A program made the position numbers and the translations under genes. A stretch of 64,000 nucleotides of DNA from positions 5,005,001 to 5,069,000 of the forward strand of contig NZ_CP159289.1 of NCBI RefSeq assembly GCF_040448675.1, read 5' to 3'. This stretch comes from Dyadobacter sp. 676. Its GTDB lineage: Bacteria > Bacteroidota > Bacteroidia > Cytophagales > Spirosomataceae. Positions 28,211 through 38,012 of this stretch are shown one piece after another. The first letter of the stretch is position 1. Every line of letters starts with the position of its first letter. Below the pieces are notes generated by a model, which worked only from the letters and a program-made list of their open reading frames with translations, searched no databases and was not told the DNA's origin.

Positions 28211-28977
28211 TCAAACGGCCGGCTCGGCAACTTCCCGCCGGAAACGGTACAGGTATGGGGCCTTATTGGCCGCGCCGGTGAATTTTTTTCAAGCCGTTCG
28301 AGCACATTCAGGTCGAGAATCTTTTTCTGGAAATTGTTGCGGGCAAATGCGCGGTCGTAAACCGATTCGTACAATTCCTGCAATTCGCGCATGGTGAATA
28401 TTTCGGGCAAAAGGTTGAATGCGATCAGCTTCTGATCCAGGTAGAGCTGCAAGGTTTGCAGCGCGCATTTGATCATTTCTTCATGGTCCATGATCATCGA
28501 GGGTAATGCCCGGACGGGATACCAGTCGATGGACTCGTCCAGTTCGGTCTTGCGGGGTACCACCTTGCGGATGTCTACCAACGCATAGTACCCGATGGAA
28601 ACGAACCGGCGGGTGATCCAGTCGAATTCCCGGCGGTTGAACTGCTTGTCGCCAAGGGTGTCCTTATTGAGTTCGATAAGCCGTTCGAGAAAGGTAATGT
28701 TGGTCCGCGGAGCGTCGCCGAACACCCTGAATTGTTCGAGGTAAATATCCTTGATGCCCGTGCGGTCTTCGAGAATGCGGCGTGCCGCCTGGTCTATTCC
28801 TTCGTTCTGGTAAACGAAGCCGCTCGGCAATGCCCAGAAATCGCCCCGGAAATTGAGCTTCGGGACAAGGACGCTGAGCTGCGATTCCTGGTAACCAAAA
28901 ATAACACAGTCGATGGAAAGCTGCTGAATATAGTCCTGTTCGCTCAGTGAATGTAAATCCTTCATGAAATTTGCCAA
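28211..28977 (-). CDS. Nudix-domain transcriptional regulator, NrtR/AraR type (frame change at A7)
   Basis: A regulator with an N-terminal Nudix-fold sensor and a C-terminal winged helix. The Nudix core is recognisable (FWALPSGFVYQNEGIDQAARRILEDRTGI), but the catalytic REUxEExGU element reads RILEDRTGI, so hydrolysis is probably lost, as in regulatory family members. The winged helix is FTMRELQELYESVYDRAFARNNFQKKIL. At seven T's on the plus strand (28283-28289) the frame breaks: read straight, the protein runs on into 60-plus low-quality residues. With one base added it becomes KKFTGAANKAPYLYRFRREV and stops at 28211, the ending expected for the family (255 residues). It is divergent from the ThuA fusion gene, with a palindrome between them. 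Confidence 0.82.
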
Positions 28978-29117
28978 TTAGCTCCCAATATCGCAGATAC
29001 AGCCTTCCTGCCCAAGGCACTGGCCGGAAACATTTGGGAACGTTACCGCTATAAATACCCGAAAAGCGAAAATGCGACCATTTATTGTATTGTTAAGATA
29101 TTTAATGGTATAAATTT

Positions 29118-29140
29118 TATTGTCTTAAATATAGACAATA
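29118..29140. promoter_or_regulatory. Perfect 8-bp palindrome, candidate operator of the Nudix regulator
   Basis: TATTGTCT (29118-29125) and AGACAATA (29133-29140) are perfect inverted arms separated by 7 AT-rich bases. The site lies in the divergent region between the regulator and the ThuA fusion, 16 bases upstream of the candidate -7 box. Size and position fit an operator for a dimeric winged-helix regulator. Confidence 0.6.
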
Positions 29141-29155
29141 ATCCTTTTTTCACCC

Positions 29156-29163
29156 TACATTTG
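29156..29163 (+). promoter_or_regulatory. Candidate -7 element for the ThuA fusion gene
   Basis: TACATTTG matches TAnnTTTG exactly, 31 bases before the ATG. No clear -33 TTG at standard spacing, which would fit a regulated promoter next to the palindrome at 29118-29140. Confidence 0.5.
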
Positions 29164-29193
29164 TTTGTCGTTTAATTCAAACAACCTGACCAG

Positions 29194-32100
29194 ATGAAGA
29201 AAAAATTACAGGGAGCGGCTGTGCTGTTTTACTGCGTGTGGCTCCTGACGGGCCACGCCCTCGCGCAGGCGCCCAAAATGCAGCTGCTGGTGTTCAGTAA
29301 GACCGCGGCATTCAGGCACCCGTCCATCGAGGCCGGGAAAAAAGCGCTGGCCAAAATGGCGACTGAGAGGGGTTTTGAAGTGAGCTTTACCGAAGACGCG
29401 GCGCTGTTCAGGGAAAGCAACCTCAAAAAATATAACGCGGTGATATTCCTGAATACCACCGGCGATATCCTGGATGCCGCGCAGCAAAGCGCATTCGAGC
29501 GTTACATCCAGGCGGGGGGAGGCTATGTGGGCATCCACGCCGCTACCGACACCGAGTACGAATGGCCGTGGTACGGCGCATTGGCCGGTGCCTGGTTTCT
29601 CGACCACCCCATGCCCGACAATGTGCAGAAGGGGAAGTTTATCGTGACCCAAAAGAACCACTGGGCCACACAAGGCATGCCCGACGAGTTCGAGCGGACC
29701 GACGAATTTTACAGTTTCAAAAATATTTCCCCGAAAATCAACGTAGTGCTCAAAATCGATGAAAAGAGCTACAAGGGCGGCAAGAACCCCGATTTTCACC
29801 CGATGAGCTGGTACCAGGAGTTCGATGGCGGACGGTCGTTCTACACGGCCATGGGGCATACCGACGAGACATTCGCGGAACCGCTTTTCCTGAATCACCT
29901 TTGGGCGGGAATTCGCTATGCAGCCGGTGGGGACGCACCCAGGCCGATTGACTTCTCCAAAGCCCGGCCCGAGGAAAACCGCTTTTCCAAAGTGATACTG
30001 GCTGAAAAGCTGGACGAGCCGATGGAACTCAGCGTGCTGGGCGATGGCCGTATCCTGTTCATTCAGCGCAAAGGCGAGGTGCTGTTGTACAATATCCAAA
30101 CCAAAGAACTGAAAACCATTGCCAAACTGCCCGTCAGTACCAAATATGTGAGCAAGGAAGGGAAGGAATCGATGGGTGAGGATGGGTTGCTTGGGTTGAA
30201 CAAGGACCCGAATTTTGCGCAAAATCACTGGATTTACCTCTACTATTCCGATCCGAACGAATCGAAGAACGTGCTTGCGCGCTTTGAACTGAAAGGCGAC
30301 GAGCTGGACCTGACGTCGCGGAAGATATTGCTCGATGTGCCCACGCAGCGGGAAGAATGCTGCCACACGGCCGGCTCCATCGCCTGGGACAAGGACGGGA
30401 ACCTTTACCTTTCGACGGGTGACAATACCAATCCGCATGGTTCCAACGGATATAGCCCCAGCGACGAACGGCCCGGGCGCCAGGCCTGGGACGCACAGAA
30501 ATCGTCGGCTAATACCAATGATTTGCGAGGTAAAATTATCCGCATCAAACCGCAGCCGGATGGTTCTTACACGATTCCGGAAGGCAACCTTTTTCCCAAG
30601 GGAACGGCACAGACGCGCCCCGAAATTTACACGATGGGCCATCGTAACCCATTCCGTATTTCGGTCGATCAGCATACTGGCTACGTATATTGGGGCGAGG
30701 TTGGTCCGGATGCCGCCAAACCGGATGCTACCCGCGGCCCGGCCGGCCACGATGAGATAGGGCAGGCCCGCAAACCGGGGAATTTCGGCTGGCCGCACTT
30801 TGTGGGTGACAACAAGGCGTATAACAAGTATGATTTTGCGGCAAACCAGTCGGGAGAGAAATGGGACGTCGCTGCACCGACGAATAATTCGCCGAGCAAT
30901 ACCGGCCTGAAAATACTTCCGCCGGCGCAGAAGGCATTCATCTGGTATCCTTACGACGCCTCCCCTGAATTTCCCCTCGTGGGCGCGGGTGGGCGCAATG
31001 CGATGGCCGGCCCGGTATTTTATTCCGACGATTTCAGGAAAGCGCCGCGCGCATTTCCCGCCTATTACAATGGCAAATTGCTGGCTTACGAATGGATGCG
31101 TGGCTGGATTATGGCGGTTACCATGGATAAGGAAGGTAACTACGCATCGATGGAGCGCTTTATGCCCAGCTACAAGTTCTCCAATCCGATGGATATGGAA
31201 TTTGCGGAAAACGGCGACTTGTACATGCTGGAATACGGTTCGGGCTGGTTCTCGGCTAACGACGATGCCCGTCTGATCCGCATTGAATACAACGGGGGCA
31301 ACCGTAAGCCCAGGATCGAGATGGCTGCCAACAAGCAGGGAGGCTCCGCACCTTTGGCATTGAAACTCACCGCGGCAGGTACCGACGACGCCGACGGGGA
31401 TGCATTGACCTATTCCTGGAAAATCACTTCCAAAAATGGGTTTGTCAAAACTATAAATAGCCCGGACGTACAGCTGACACTCGCCAGGACTGGTCTGTAT
31501 AAAGCCACGTTGACGGTAAACGACGGCAAAGGCGGCGTTTCGACCCAGTCGCTCGATGTGACGGTCGGTAATGAAGCGCCTGTGCTGAGCCTGGATATGC
31601 CGGGGGCCAACAAATCGTTCTTTGTTCCGGGCAAGCCATTCCCATACGACGTGAAAGTGAAGGACAAAGAAGACGGCACGCTCGGAAGCGGTATCGATGC
31701 CGACCGCGTGGCCGTGAACATCGATTACCTGCCCGAAGGCTTCGATAAAGTGGCTATTGCCAGAGGACACCGCTCCGCCGACGCGGCAGCACAATTTGCC
31801 ACAGGCAAAAAGCTCGTCGAGGCAAGCGATTGCAAGGCCTGCCACAGCATCAGCAAAAAATCGATAGGTCCCGCTTATGCCGACGTCGCCCGAAAATATA
31901 AAGGCAATGGTTCTGCGGTGGAAATGCTCACGAAGAAGGTGATCAACGGTGGGAGTGGTGTCTGGGGCGAAACACCCATGGCCGCGCACCCCCCAACTCT
32001 CGGCAGCCGACGCCTCGGAAATGGTAAAATACATTCTGAACCTTTCGGGCGATGCCGCCGAGAAGGCCTCGTTACCTGTCAAAGGCAGCTATACGGCTGC

Positions 32101-32641
32101 GTTGCCCGATGGCGACAAAGGCAAGGGCGTGTTCGTCGTACGCGCCGCGTACGAGGATAAAGGCGCCAAAGGTTTGCCTGCCTTGCGTTCCGAGCAGACA
32201 TTCGTGTTGCGGAATGCCAACATGGACGTGCACGGATTCGACGTCTACGACAATGTCAACAAAATGTCCTACGGCGGGAATAACCTCGCTATTCCGTCTA
32301 AATCAGGGGCTTATGTGGGCTTAAAACAGGTTGATTTGAACGGCGTTTCGGCGATCAGGGTGATGGCGATGGCGCCCAAGCCGCAACTGAATGCGGCAGG
32401 AGGGAAAGTGGAATTGCGCCTGGATAGCCCGGGTGGCAAGCTAATCGGCGAATCACCGTTCCTGGAACCTTCGGACAAGCTGGATTTCAAACCGTCGACC
32501 CTCGATATACCCTTGAAACTCCCCGCGGCGGATGGCAAACCGCACGATGTATATATGGTATTTGTAAACCCTTCGAAGTCTTCCGGCAGTCTGATGGTTG
32601 TCATGAGTGCGCAGGCGGTGCTGGCATCCGCGGCGCAGTAG
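29194..32641 (+). CDS. ThuA / PQQ-type sugar dehydrogenase / PKD / cytochrome c fusion (frame change at C6)
   Basis: A multidomain periplasmic protein of about 1,148 residues when corrected. Order: signal peptide; ThuA domain (MQLLVFSKTAAFRHPSI... YVGIHAATDTEYEWPWYG), about 25-245; a soluble glucose/sorbosone-dehydrogenase-like propeller (EDGLLGLNKDPNF, PEIYTMGHRNPFRIS), about 260-700; a PKD domain (GTDDADGDALTYSWKI); a c-type cytochrome with heme motif CKACH; and a C-terminal CBM6-like domain ending VYMVFVNP. At six C's (31989-31994) the frame changes inside the cytochrome; with one C fewer it reads MAAHPQLSAADASEMVKYIL, the expected end of that domain. The architecture is typical of Bacteroidota sugar oxidation, passing electrons from a sugar to heme. 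The substrate is unknown. Confidence 0.88.
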
Positions 32642-32662
32642 CCTATAATACTACATTCATGC

Positions 32663-32698
32663 AAATAGCGGCCCGCTTCTGGTGGGCCGCTATTTTTT
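32663..32698. terminator. Bidirectional intrinsic terminator
   Basis: A 12-bp stem (AAATAGCGGCCC with GGGCCGCTATTT) with T-rich flank on the plus strand and A-rich flank on the left, between the convergent ThuA fusion and Rieske oxidoreductase genes. Confidence 0.8.
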
Positions 32699-34292
32699 AC
32701 CTGGCGGATGGTTGCGCTATTTCAACCCGTTCGAGCGGTTTCCTTGCCGGACCGGTGAGTACCTCGCCATGGTAATTGTAACGTGCGCCGTGGCAAGGGC
32801 AGTCCCAGCTTTTTTCCGAATCGTTCCATTGCACAACACATCCGGCATGCGAGCAGACGGGATCGAGGACGGTTACGTCTCCGTCTTCTTTTTTGTAAAC
32901 TCCCAGTTTCCGGCCGTCATACTCCACGATTTTGCCGGTTCCCACAGCGATTTCGCCGAAAGAGCTTATTTCTTCGATGCCAAAGCGGTCGCCTACGAAC
33001 CGGGCGGCTACGTCGGCATTCTCCTTCACAAACTCCGTGAAACCCGCCACTGGTTTTACCCGGCCGGGGTCGAACAGCTTTTCGTACGGGCTGGTACCTT
33101 TCAGGATCAGCTCGCTCAATACGATCGCCGAAACAGTTCCGAGGATGATTCCGTTACCGTTGAAGCCCGTGGCTGTATAAATGCCGCCGGATGCACCGGG
33201 CAACTGGCCGATGTAGGGCAGGCCGTCGGCGGGGACATAGTATTGCGCCGACCATTTTGCAACGATCCGATCGACAGGGTAGCACCTTTCGGTATAAGCG
33301 ATGAGGTCCGCAAATGCCTTTTCCGGGTCTCCGTGTGCAGTTTTGTGGTCGTGCCCTCCGGCGATAAGGTATTTCTGACCGTCGATCGTGTGCGTACGAA
33401 AATAATGGTAGGGCTCCTGCATATCGTAAATGAGCGCGTCCGGATAAGCGTCCTGCTTCAACGTGGCCGCTACGACGTAGCTGCGGTAGGGCGCATTGCG
33501 GAAATGGAGCACATTAATCCCGCCCGGCGGAATGTGCGTGGCGTAAACGACCGACCGGGCTTTGATCTCCCGCTCTTTGGAATGTGCAGTATAGCATTCA
33601 TCGTCCGAATCGATTTTGTCGATCAGCGTGTTTTCCGTCACCACGCCGCCCAGCTTGACGAATTCCTCCTGAAGTGCGAGAATGTACTTTAATGGATGAA
33701 ACTGGGCCTGCTTGTCAAACACGACCGCTTTCCGGAAAGGCAGCGGGGCCGGAGCGTCGGGCGCCGGTTCTACGGCTACACCCGCACGGATCGCGCTTTG
33801 ATATAAATCGTCGAGCTGCTTCGTTTCGTCGTCCGTTTCGGAATACACATAACCCTTTTTCCATTCGAAATCACAGCCGATCCGGTAGGTTTCCACCATA
33901 TTACTGATAAGCGCCACGGATTCGGCAATCGCCTCCGCGAACTGGCGGGCCTGTTCCTGCCCGAAATCTTTTTCCACTTCCGCGTAGGTCGTGTCCGCGA
34001 ATGTATTAATATGTGCCGTGGTACCGCCCGTAGTGCCGTAGCCGGCCGAATGGGCGTCCGCGACAATGCATTTGTGGCCCGCCTTTTGGAGCAGCAATGC
34101 GGTGGTCAGGCCGGTAATGCCCGCCCCGACGATCAGCGTGTCGAATATTTGTTCGGCAGGTGCCGCGGCGTTGCGGTGGGGTTGCGCAGTAATGGTGGTC
34201 TGCCAGAGACTGTCGTTGGCGCCATCGCGTTCCATGCGCTTGGTGCCTGAGCGCGTGTTTTGTATATTGTCCGGATTTGATGTTGCATCCAT
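32697..34292 (-). CDS. FAD-dependent oxidoreductase with C-terminal Rieske [2Fe-2S] domain
   Basis: A 531-residue protein read from MDATSNPDN (34292); the in-frame extension upstream has no family character. The DAO-type FAD domain opens FDTLIVGAGITGLTTALLLQKAGHKCIVAD (GxGxxG) and ends with GLPYIGQLPGASGGIYTATGFNGNGIILG. The last hundred residues form a Rieske domain with CSHAGC and CPCHGARY, giving the Cys-x-His and Cys-x2-His ligands. This fusion occurs in many Bacteroidota and Proteobacteria; the electron acceptor and substrate are unknown. The gene is divergent from the GT-C glycosyltransferase and ends convergently at a shared terminator. Confidence 0.9.
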   Translation of the reverse strand: MDATSNPDNIQNTRSGTKRMERDGANDSLWQTTITAQPHRNAAAPAEQIFDTLIVGAGITGLTTALLLQKAGHKCIVADAHSAGYGTTGGTTAHINTFADTTYAEVEKDFGQEQARQFAEAIAESVALISNMVETYRIGCDFEWKKGYVYSETDDETKQLDDLYQSAIRAGVAVEPAPDAPAPLPFRKAVVFDKQAQFHPLKYILALQEEFVKLGGVVTENTLIDKIDSDDECYTAHSKEREIKARSVVYATHIPPGGINVLHFRNAPYRSYVVAATLKQDAYPDALIYDMQEPYHYFRTHTIDGQKYLIAGGHDHKTAHGDPEKAFADLIAYTERCYPVDRIVAKWSAQYYVPADGLPYIGQLPGASGGIYTATGFNGNGIILGTVSAIVLSELILKGTSPYEKLFDPGRVKPVAGFTEFVKENADVAARFVGDRFGIEEISSFGEIAVGTGKIVEYDGRKLGVYKKEDGDVTVLDPVCSHAGCVVQWNDSEKSWDCPCHGARYNYHGEVLTGPARKPLERVEIAQPSAR

Positions 34293-34417
34293 GGTATCCT
34301 GATTTTTTTGAGTGCATGCGGGACAAAATCCGTGCCAACGCCGCTGGCTATCAGCCTCGGCACATGACGGTCGCAATCCCATGGTACCTGTGTTTCCCGG
34401 TAGATTTTTAAACAGCT

Positions 34418-35926
34418 ATGACCCGAAGAACTGCCTTATTGCTGGCCTTTATCGGTCTGAAATTCCTGCTGCAATATTTCCTCATCATTCCCGACTATGA
34501 GCTTCACCGCGACGAATACCTGCACCTCGACCAGGGCAATCACCTCGCCTGGGGCTTTGTGTCGGTGCCGCCGGTCACATCCTGGCTTGCGTGGGTCATC
34601 GGTGCGTTGGGAAACGGGGAGTGGGTCGTGCGGTCGGTTCCGGCGCTGTTCGGGGCACTCACCATCCTGGTCGTATGGAAAACCGTGGAGCGGCTTGGCG
34701 GCAGCCTGTATGCCTGTGTACTGGCGGCTTCCTGTACCCTGTTTTCGGTACTGTTGCGGTTGAACCAGCTTTTCCAGCCCAATTCACTGGATGTGCTGTG
34801 CTGGACAACGCTTTATTTCTTCCTGATCAGCTATATCCAATCCTCGAAACGGCGTTGGCTCTATGGCTTCGCAGTGGTATTCGCCATTGGTTTTTTGAAT
34901 AAATATAACATTGTATTCGCTGTCGCAGGTTTGTTGCCCGCCATGTTGCTGACGCCGCAACGCAAGCTGCTGCTGAACAGGCATGTTTACCTGGCCGCAT
35001 TACTCGCGCTCCTGCTCATTTTACCCAATCTGATCTGGCAATATCAGAACAACTTCCCGGTGCTTCACCACATGAAGCTGCTGGCGGAAACGCAGCTCGT
35101 CAATGTAAACCGCGCCGATTTCCTGAAAGAGCAGCTCCTGTTCTTCATGGGCGCCCTGTTTGTGATCGTCGCCGGGCTGTATGGGCTGCTCAGCTACCGG
35201 CCGTTTTCACCGTACCGCCTGTTCTTCTTTGCCATGGCTATTACCCTTGCCGTGTTCACCTACTTCCGTGCCAAAAGCTATTATGCGATCGGCATTTATC
35301 CCGTTTACATGGCGTTCGGGGCGGTTTATATCGGCGCCAAAGTAAAGGCTGCCTGGTTACGGGGGGTGTTTGTACTGATCCCTGTCGTATTGTTCATTCC
35401 TCTTTTTATGGTTGCATTTCCCACCAAAACCCCGGAGCAGATCGCCGCCAACCCCGGACCTTATCAAAAGCTCGGACTGTTACGCTGGGAAGATGGTAAG
35501 GACCACCAGCTGCCACAGGACTTTGCGGATATGGTAGGCTGGCGGGAACTCGCGGAGAAAGTCGACGCGGCTTTTGCATCCATGCCCGACCGCGGGGCGA
35601 CGCTCGTGCTTTGCGACAATTACGGGCAGGCGGGGGCGATCAACTATTATTCCCGAAAAGGCGTCAAAGCGGTCACGTTCAATGCCGACTACATCAACTG
35701 GTTCGATCTTTCGAAAAAATACAGACACCTGATTCGCGTCAAGGACTGGCGGGAGCGGGAGGCGGAAATGCAGGAAACCGGGCCGTTGTTCGAGACGGGC
35801 TATGCTGCGGATTCCGTCGGCAACCGCTATTCGCGCGAATGGGGCACCACGGTGTTCGTTTTTCGAGATGCAAAGATCGATATCAATGTGCGGATAGCGA
35901 AGGAAATCGAAGAGGAGAGGTGGTAG
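34418..35926 (+). CDS. GT-C fold membrane glycosyltransferase (GT39/ArnT-like)
   Basis: A 502-residue integral membrane glycosyltransferase using a polyprenyl-phosphate sugar donor. Features: first helix LLLAFIGLKFLLQYFLIIP, then the family motif YELHRDEYLHL with the catalytic-type Asp-Glu in the first periplasmic loop, about ten further hydrophobic segments, and a soluble C-terminal domain from about residue 340 (DFADMVGWRELAEKVDAAF, ATLVLCDNYGQAGAINYYS). This pattern is common in Bacteroidota GT39 (PMT_2) proteins. Acceptor unknown: lipid A, protein or polysaccharide are all possible. It ends 6 bases from the convergent HxlR gene. Confidence 0.85.
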   Translation: MTRRTALLLAFIGLKFLLQYFLIIPDYELHRDEYLHLDQGNHLAWGFVSVPPVTSWLAWVIGALGNGEWVVRSVPALFGALTILVVWKTVERLGGSLYACVLAASCTLFSVLLRLNQLFQPNSLDVLCWTTLYFFLISYIQSSKRRWLYGFAVVFAIGFLNKYNIVFAVAGLLPAMLLTPQRKLLLNRHVYLAALLALLLILPNLIWQYQNNFPVLHHMKLLAETQLVNVNRADFLKEQLLFFMGALFVIVAGLYGLLSYRPFSPYRLFFFAMAITLAVFTYFRAKSYYAIGIYPVYMAFGAVYIGAKVKAAWLRGVFVLIPVVLFIPLFMVAFPTKTPEQIAANPGPYQKLGLLRWEDGKDHQLPQDFADMVGWRELAEKVDAAFASMPDRGATLVLCDNYGQAGAINYYSRKGVKAVTFNADYINWFDLSKKYRHLIRVKDWREREAEMQETGPLFETGYAADSVGNRYSREWGTTVFVFRDAKIDINVRIAKEIEEERW

Positions 35927-35932
35927 CAGGCA

Positions 35933-36271
35933 TTATTTTCCGATGATCTTCGCCCGGTGCGCCAGGCCCCAGTAATGCAGTTCTTCCAGCACTTTTTCGA
36001 GCGACGCTCCGTGTTCGGTAATGGAATATTCTACCGTGGGCGGAAAAGTATCGTACACCCGCCGGTTGATCAGCTGGTTCATTTCCAGTGCTTTCAGCTC
36101 TTTGGATAATATCTTGTCGGTAATACCGGCCACTTCGGCGGAGAGCTGCCGGAAGCGCTTCGGGCCCGACGACAATGCGAAAAGGATAAGCAATTTCCAG
36201 CGGCCTTCCAGCGCTTCAAGCGCGTCGCGGATGGACAATGCGGTTTTGGGGCAGCCGTTTCCTGTCAGCAT
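35933..36271 (-). CDS. HxlR family winged-helix regulator
   Basis: A 112-residue HxlR-type regulator. The signature LEALEGRWKLLILFALSSGPKRFRQLSAEVAGITDKILSKELKALE is intact, with an N-terminal CPKTALSIRDA whose cysteine (residue 7) sits where redox- or aldehyde-sensing family members carry a reactive Cys. It is divergent from a DoxX-like gene, and an inverted repeat lies in the 125-base gap. HxlR regulators commonly repress a divergent oxidoreductase or DoxX gene, so autoregulation and control of the neighbour are likely. Confidence 0.92.
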   Translation of the reverse strand: MLTGNGCPKTALSIRDALEALEGRWKLLILFALSSGPKRFRQLSAEVAGITDKILSKELKALEMNQLINRRVYDTFPPTVEYSITEHGASLEKVLEELHYWGLAHRAKIIGK

Positions 36272-36308
36272 TCGGATGTTTTGTGATGTATGTAAATGCC
36301 GTTACTAC

Positions 36309-36352
36309 CCGTTCGGATAGTATTGTCCGGCCGGGAAAGTACTATCGAACGG
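36309..36352. promoter_or_regulatory. Imperfect inverted repeat, candidate HxlR operator
   Basis: CCGTTCGGATAGTA (36309-36322) and TACTATCGAACGG (36340-36352) are reverse complements except for one bulged G. They flank a 17-base spacer, 15 bases before the -7 box of the DoxX gene and between the divergent genes. Confidence 0.55.
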
Positions 36353-36366
36353 ATAGCGAAGGTAAA

Positions 36367-36374
36367 TACTTTTG
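36367..36374 (+). promoter_or_regulatory. -7 element of the DoxX-like gene
   Basis: TACTTTTG matches TAnnTTTG, 23 bases before the ATG at 36397. No clear -33 TTG; the upstream space is occupied by the inverted repeat. Confidence 0.5.
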
Positions 36375-36396
36375 CCTTATCACAAAACAGGATAAT

Positions 36397-36804
36397 ATGA
36401 CAACCCGAAAAACATCCGGGACGCTCCATATCGCGTTGTGGATCACACAGGCGCTGCTGTCGGTCACGCTCGTCTGGGCCGCTTATATGAAACTGCTCCA
36501 ATCGCCGGAAGCGCTCGCGGGCATGTGGCCGTGGACGGGGCAGGTGCCGCCACTGGTGGTGAAACTGACCGGTACTATCGATTTGCTGGCCGGACTTGGC
36601 CTGGTATTGCCTCGGATGCTGAACATCAGGCCTCGGCTTACGTTCCTGGCAGCCACGGGCGTGGTGGTACTGATGGTTTGCGCCATGGTATTTCACATTT
36701 GGCGCGGTGAGCCACCGGTGTTCAATATCGTTTTCGGCATTTTGGCCGGGTTTGTGGCATGGGGGAGGCAGGAAGGGACCGCCTCCCGTTGCCAGGCTAG
36801 TTGA
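36397..36804 (+). CDS. DoxX-like membrane protein
   Basis: A 135-residue, four-helix membrane protein. I use the ATG at 36397 (MTTRKTSG); an in-frame extension upstream would cross the promoter and the HxlR start. Helices are IALWITQALLSVTLVWAAYMKL, VVKLTGTIDLLAGLGLVLP, FLAATGVVVLMVCAMVFHIW and FNIVFGILAGFVAWG, matching DoxX/DoxX_2. The motif WAAYMKL with the second-helix Gly-rich TGTIDLLAGLGLVLP is typical. It pairs with the divergent HxlR regulator. The last 8 bases overlap the 3' end of hmp on the opposite strand. Role uncertain; family members are linked to redox or quinone metabolism. Confidence 0.82.
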   Translation: MTTRKTSGTLHIALWITQALLSVTLVWAAYMKLLQSPEALAGMWPWTGQVPPLVVKLTGTIDLLAGLGLVLPRMLNIRPRLTFLAATGVVVLMVCAMVFHIWRGEPPVFNIVFGILAGFVAWGRQEGTASRCQAS

Positions 36805-37999
36805 CCGGGAACGACAACGGCCCGAATTCCTCGAAATGGATATTCGATCTGTCGATACCGCGGTCGACGAGGTACCGGTAATGCTGTTGGATAAACGGTC
36901 TGGGGCCGCAGATGTAATACTCCGCTTCGGCATGCAATGCGTCGGCCGGAAGCTGGTCGAGCGATACGCGGCCGAGGTACTCGTTGCCGGCAAGTTTTTC
37001 GGCCGAATCGTAAAAGAAGTGCTTTTCCACCTCTGCTACCTGCCCGGAAATAGCGAGCAGGTCGGTTTTGAATGCGTGGACGCGCTCGTTGCGACATCCG
37101 TGCACCCATGTTATCGGCGGGGTGGCGCCGGAGCGCACGAGGGTTTCGAGCATCGAAATCAACGGAGTTTGGCCCACGCCGCCGCTGATAAATACCTGTG
37201 GCTTGTTTTCCTGCGCCCGCAACGTAAAATTGCCCGACGGCGCCGAAAGGTCGACAATGTCGCCGGGTTCAACAAAATCGTGGAGGCGGTTGCTGATCAT
37301 ACCGTCGGGATGACGGCTGCCGGCTTCGCGTTTTACCGAAATGCGGTAATACTCGCCATTCGGCGCGCTCGAAAGACTGTATTGGCGGGGCTGTTGCAGG
37401 TTGTATTCCGGCAGGAAGATGCGGAGGCTGACGTACTGGCCCGGTTTGAAATCGGCCACGGCGCCGCCGTCGACGGGATGGAGGTAAAAAGATGTGATTT
37501 CTTCGGATTCTCTCACTTTTTTACGCACCACAAACGGCCGCCAGCCCGACCAGCCGCCGGGCAAAGTCACTTTTTCATCATAAAGTTTCTGCTCGTGGCC
37601 GCTCATCAAAGCGGCAAGCTGGTTATAGGCGGCAGTCCAGGCGCCGAGCAGTTCCGGGGTGGCTGCTTCGCCGAGTACTTCGCCGATGGAAGCGATAAGG
37701 TGCCCGCCCACGATCGCGTAATGCTCCGGACGGACGTGCAGGCTGGCATGCTTGTGACCGATCGAGTCGACCACGGGCAGCAGCACCGACGGGTCCTCGA
37801 TATTTTCGGCATAGGCCAGAACGGCCATTGCAAGGGCGGTTTGCTGGCGTTGGTTTTGCTGGTTACCCATATTGAAAAGGTGCTTCAATTCGGGGTTATG
37901 GGTGAACATGCGGTTGTAAAAATGGGTCGTCAGCAGCACGCCGTGTTCTTTCAGGACCGGTACCGTGGCTTTTACGAGGTCTTTTTGTAGTGGGGACAT
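36797..37999 (-). CDS. hmp: Flavohemoglobin (nitric oxide dioxygenase)
   Basis: A 400-residue flavohemoprotein converting NO plus O2 to nitrate with NAD(P)H. The globin domain (1-140) shows LTTHFYNRMFTHNPELKHLFNMGNQ and the proximal-heme region GHKHASLHVRPEHYAIVG. The FAD domain holds QPRQYSLSSAPNGEYYRISVKRE, and the NAD domain holds VFISGGVGQTPLISML and AEYYICGPRPFIQQ, ending EEFGPLS. All are close to the Hmp consensus. The Rrf2-type regulator gene lies 53 bases upstream on the same strand. A 26-bp palindrome identical in 24 positions to one upstream of that regulator begins 14 bases before the hmp start, so repression by the Rrf2 protein is strongly suggested. Confidence 0.97.
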   Translation of the reverse strand: MSPLQKDLVKATVPVLKEHGVLLTTHFYNRMFTHNPELKHLFNMGNQQNQRQQTALAMAVLAYAENIEDPSVLLPVVDSIGHKHASLHVRPEHYAIVGGHLIASIGEVLGEAATPELLGAWTAAYNQLAALMSGHEQKLYDEKVTLPGGWSGWRPFVVRKKVRESEEITSFYLHPVDGGAVADFKPGQYVSLRIFLPEYNLQQPRQYSLSSAPNGEYYRISVKREAGSRHPDGMISNRLHDFVEPGDIVDLSAPSGNFTLRAQENKPQVFISGGVGQTPLISMLETLVRSGATPPITWVHGCRNERVHAFKTDLLAISGQVAEVEKHFFYDSAEKLAGNEYLGRVSLDQLPADALHAEAEYYICGPRPFIQQHYRYLVDRGIDRSNIHFEEFGPLSFPVN

Positions 38000-38012
38000 G
38001 ATTTTGAAGTTT

